DNA from: JBFJWU01 sp041623475 [NCBI: bacterium]
GTDB taxonomy: Bacteria; J088
Length of the DNA: 9,062 nucleotides
Reading direction: 5' to 3'
NCBI GenBank assembly: GCA_041623475.1
Contig: JBFJWU010000123.1
Span: 1-9,062 of the forward strand
A model generated the notes under the pieces. It worked only from the letters and a program-made list of their open reading frames with translations. It made no database searches and was not told where the DNA came from. Below are positions 6,538-9,062 of the stretch, one piece after another; the first letter of the stretch is position 1; each line of letters opens with the position of its first letter. Both the position numbers and the translations under genes were made by a program.

Positions 6538-8082
6538 GTGCTGATTGCCTGTGGCGTCCTGATGATCTTGCCGGTTCTGCTGGTCGACTGGTTGCCATTT
6601 GTTGATGTTCCACCCCATGTCGCCGAAGTCGCGATCCTCGCCAATTACCTGGTCCCGGAATTCAGGTTCCAGGAATTTTACGAGCTGGGGCGCTGGCTGC
6701 ATCCCTATACACCTCATCGGGTCGTTCTCGCCGGAATCGCCGAACTGATCGGACCCATGGCCGCATATCGGCTGTTTATTGCGGCGTACCTTGGTTTGGC
6801 AATGTACTTTGCGGTTCGCCTGATCCATTTTGTCGGCGGGCGACGGAGCGCCGTACTGGTCCTGCCGTTCGTCCTTTACAGTTTTCCACTGCATTTCGGG
6901 TTTATTCCGTACTGCTTTGCCACAGCCGTTCTGCTCGGCGGGCTGTACTGGACAGAGCGGTGGCTGGCCGGCGACGGACGGTCCGGATCGATCACCGTGC
7001 TGCTGGTCCCGAGCCTCCTGTTTTTGCTGCATCCCCAGGCATTCCTCTACTGGCTGGTGATCGGACCGTTGCTGGTGCTGCTCTGGAGCGCTGCAAACGG
7101 GCGCGACCGCCGCAAGACGGGCGTAATGGTGGGGTCTTTGATCCCGGCATTGGCAATGTTTGTGGCCTATGCCATCGCCAGCGGCAAGCCGGATGCGATT
7201 GCCCAGGGCTCGGCCGGCTGGCCCCATCCATTGACCAGGCTGCAAAACCTGCCCCGGTACCTGGGTGGCATGTGGGACGATCCCTGGATTTACATTGTCG
7301 CCCTGGTCGCGGTCGGATGGTGGCTGTGGGCTGGTGTTGCGTGGGGCGGGCGTCAATCGTCGGTTGATAATAAGCGACTGTCGCGTTTCTGGGAACACCG
7401 GTACCTGCTGGTTGTCATCGCCCTGTTTGCCGGCAGCATGGTCCTGCCGGAATCGCTGATGCAGGCGTACATTGCCAGCCGACTGCCCTCGATGGCGCTG
7501 CTGGTCCTGCCGGTTGCGCTGGCCATGGACGCGCGCTGGGACCACCGGGCATTCGTCGTCGGCGCTGCCGGATTGTCGCTGGCTTTTGCCGTCCTGGTTG
7601 CAGTGCAGATGTTTCGATTTGACGCAGAGTCGGGTTCGTTTTCGGAAATTGTCGACAATATTCCCGTCGGTGCGGCCGTACGTTGCAACATCGACGCCGG
7701 CCATTCGGATCAGTTTACGCTGCCCTCTTACCGGCATTTCTGTTCGTATATTACTGCCGAGAAAGGCGGGTTGAACGGATTTCTGTTTCGGAAACTGGGT
7801 ATCGACTATTCAGCTCCGTACCAGATCCCCCAGGGACTCCTGTATTTCTGGCAATTTGACGCAACCCGGCGGTTTGACTTTCGCCAGTTTGGCGATCTGT
7901 TCGATTACTATGTCGTCCGCGACCCGGCGGACATCACGGTCTACGATGATCCAGAGGCGCTGGGGGAATTCTTTGCGCCCGTTGTTCGGTCAGGTGAATG
8001 GCGACTGTACCGGCGGATCCGCTCGTTCCAGGATCCTGCAAACGGGCAAGCGCCAGCGGCGTCGCCGCCTAGCGAAGGGTAA
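6538..8082 (+). CDS. Polytopic membrane protein, possible GT-C-like glycosyltransferase
   Basis: The 514-residue protein has about nine to eleven hydrophobic segments in its first 360 residues (for example 1-20, 62-98, 104-137, 150-186, 195-214, 250-270, 288-303, 315-330, 337-357). A soluble C-terminal domain of about 155 residues (360-514) follows. FVDVPPH at 21-27, after the first helix, recalls the acidic residue plus P/H motif found in the first periplasmic loop of GT-C-like proteins, which use polyprenyl-phosphate sugars as donors; this is suggestive, not decisive. If so, the GT2 at 2708 could supply its donor. I do not recognise a specific named family. The GTG at 6538 is the first standard start in frame, but it puts the start inside the first helix with no visible ribosome-binding site. 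The frame is open for 20 more codons upstream, so the true N-terminus may be longer. It overlaps gor by 14 bp at the 3' end. Confidence 0.75.
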   Translation: MLIACGVLMILPVLLVDWLPFVDVPPHVAEVAILANYLVPEFRFQEFYELGRWLHPYTPHRVVLAGIAELIGPMAAYRLFIAAYLGLAMYFAVRLIHFVGGRRSAVLVLPFVLYSFPLHFGFIPYCFATAVLLGGLYWTERWLAGDGRSGSITVLLVPSLLFLLHPQAFLYWLVIGPLLVLLWSAANGRDRRKTGVMVGSLIPALAMFVAYAIASGKPDAIAQGSAGWPHPLTRLQNLPRYLGGMWDDPWIYIVALVAVGWWLWAGVAWGGRQSSVDNKRLSRFWEHRYLLVVIALFAGSMVLPESLMQAYIASRLPSMALLVLPVALAMDARWDHRAFVVGAAGLSLAFAVLVAVQMFRFDAESGSFSEIVDNIPVGAAVRCNIDAGHSDQFTLPSYRHFCSYITAEKGGLNGFLFRKLGIDYSAPYQIPQGLLYFWQFDATRRFDFRQFGDLFDYYVVRDPADITVYDDPEALGEFFAPVVRSGEWRLYRRIRSFQDPANGQAPAASPPSEG

Positions 8083-9062
8083 CCAGTTCTTCGGCCGCCG
8101 TCGGATGGATCGCAACGGTACGGTCCAGGTCCGATTTTGTGGCACCCATTTTCAATGCAACGGCAAACCCCTGGATGATTTCGTCGGCACCTTCGCCGAT
8201 CATATGGATGCCGACGATCTTTTCATCCGCGCCCACCGTTACGACTTTAACGCTCGTATGGGGCTTCCGGTCTGTCAGCGCAAAGTACATATTCGTGAAC
8301 CGCGACGAGTAGACTTTGACGTTTTCGTGGCCGAACCGATCGCACGCCTGGTCTTCGGTCAGGCCGACCGTCCCGATCGGAGGATGGCTGAAGACCACGG
8401 ATGGAATATCGCTGTAGTCCATCTTCAGGTCGGGTTGGTTCCCGAACAACCTGGATGACAGTTGCCTGGCCGCAGCGATTGCGACCGGTGTCAACTGTGC
8501 GCGGCCGGTAACATCACCAACGGCAAAGATGTGCGGGATTGACGTCGCCTGGTACTCGTCGGTCCTGATGAATCCGCTGTCGTCAACGTCAACGCCGGCG
8601 TTCTGCAGTCCGATGTTGTCCGTGTTGGGTGTCCGGCCAATGGCCCAGATCAGGCAATCCGTTGCACCGTGTTCGATGTCGCGATCGTCAAACAGGTGCA
8701 GGCAACCGTCGTCGCCCTTCGCGACCCGGGATACGGTTACATTATTGGTAATCGCGACGCCGTCCGTCTGCATCAACTCCATCAGGTCCTGCCGAAGTGT
8801 TGCGTCGAACGACCGCAGGAACACCTCTTTTCGCAACATCATGGACACGTCGCTTCCCAGTCGCTGCAGAATGCCGGCAAGTTCGACGGCGATATAGCCG
8901 GCGCCGACAATGGTGACACGCTCGGGCAGTTGTTCAAGCTCGAAAAATCCATCTGATGTGATGCCCAGTTCGGAACCGGGAATCTCTGGAACCCGCGGGC
9001 GACCGCCTGTGGCGACCAGGATATATTCTGCGGACAGTGTGTCGCCGTTGACGGTAATCGTA
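8069..9062 (-). CDS. gor: Glutathione reductase (C-terminal two thirds; runs off right edge)
   Basis: The frame is open from the right edge (first full codon at 9061) to TAG at 8069, giving 330 residues; the GTG at 8848 is internal, not the start. The visible part begins near the end of the FAD domain ([15 protein letters not shown]). Next comes the NADPH-binding [13 protein letters not shown], with R77 and R83 in [11 protein letters not shown], the arginine pair that gives E. coli Gor its NADPH preference. [15 protein letters not shown], the FAD-contacting [20 protein letters not shown] and the C-terminal HPTAAEE with the catalytic histidine follow. The similarity to E. coli Gor as I recall it is strong throughout, which separates it from lipoamide dehydrogenase and mercuric reductase. 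The redox-active CxxxxC pair lies outside the window. The enzyme reduces glutathione disulfide with NADPH in the cytoplasm. It converges on the membrane protein gene and is likely unrelated to the glycan cluster. Confidence 0.93.
   Translation of the reverse strand, partial: TITVNGDTLSAEYILVATGGRPRVPEIPGSELGITSDGFFELEQLPERVTIVGAGYIAVELAGILQRLGSDVSMMLRKEVFLRSFDATLRQDLMELMQTDGVAITNNVTVSRVAKGDDGCLHLFDDRDIEHGATDCLIWAIGRTPNTDNIGLQNAGVDVDDSGFIRTDEYQATSIPHIFAVGDVTGRAQLTPVAIAAARQLSSRLFGNQPDLKMDYSDIPSVVFSHPPIGTVGLTEDQACDRFGHENVKVYSSRFTNMYFALTDRKPHTSVKVVTVGADEKIVGIHMIGEGADEIIQGFAVALKMGATKSDLDRTVAIHPTAAEELVTLR

Noticed and set aside
6472-7737. Long (421 codon) open frame on the minus strand across the membrane protein gene
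   Set aside because: Its translation is rich in Q, R, H and P with no domain or hydrophobic pattern, and it mirrors the codons of the well-supported plus-strand membrane protein. It is an antisense shadow typical of GC-rich DNA.
8069-8848. Short form of the oxidoreductase starting at GTG 8848
   Set aside because: The frame stays open to the window edge and encodes the NADPH-binding GAGYIAVE motif upstream, so 8848 is internal.

Overview
The window is a gene-dense, GC-rich stretch (about 60% by eye) from a bacterium, most likely a proteobacterium and probably a gammaproteobacterium. The main evidence is the right-end gene, a glutathione reductase that closely follows the E. coli-type Gor sequence. 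No RNA genes, insertion sequences, CRISPR arrays or attachment sites were seen. Almost all of the DNA is coding, and genes overlap at most junctions. The only real gaps are two divergent intergenic regions, 2565-2707 and 6357-6537.

Left arm (1-2564, minus strand). This is a tight operon read leftward: an ATP-grasp ligase (1365-2564), a fold-type III PLP-dependent decarboxylase (155-1378, 14 bp overlap) and the start of a sulfotransferase (1-151, GTG start 3 bp after the preceding stop, running off the window). Together they look like a module that activates or ligates a carboxylate, removes CO2 from an amino-acid-like group and sulfates a product.

Middle (2708-5549, plus strand). A divergent operon encodes a polyprenyl-phosphate type GT2 glycosyltransferase, a second sulfotransferase broken by a one-base frameshift, and a lysylphosphatidylglycerol-synthase-TM (UPF0104-like) integral membrane protein. 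A SAM methyltransferase (5493-6356, minus) converges on this operon and overlaps its last gene by 57 bp.

Right (6538-9062). A large polytopic membrane protein with a soluble C-terminal domain, possibly a GT-C-like enzyme, converges with a 14 bp overlap on gor (8069 to beyond the window). Gor looks like a housekeeping flank rather than part of the pathway.

Taken together, the genes fit the synthesis and decoration (sulfate, methyl, amine or amide) of a lipid-linked sugar or envelope glycan; this is inference from families and order. The most notable sequence-level signals are: a 13 bp element repeated in inverted orientation directly before both divergent start codons; the frameshift in the plus-strand sulfotransferase; an antisense overprinted tail between the flippase-like gene and the methyltransferase; and an ATP-grasp/decarboxylase pair resembling the BtrJ/BtrK logic of butirosin synthesis, without a carrier protein in view.
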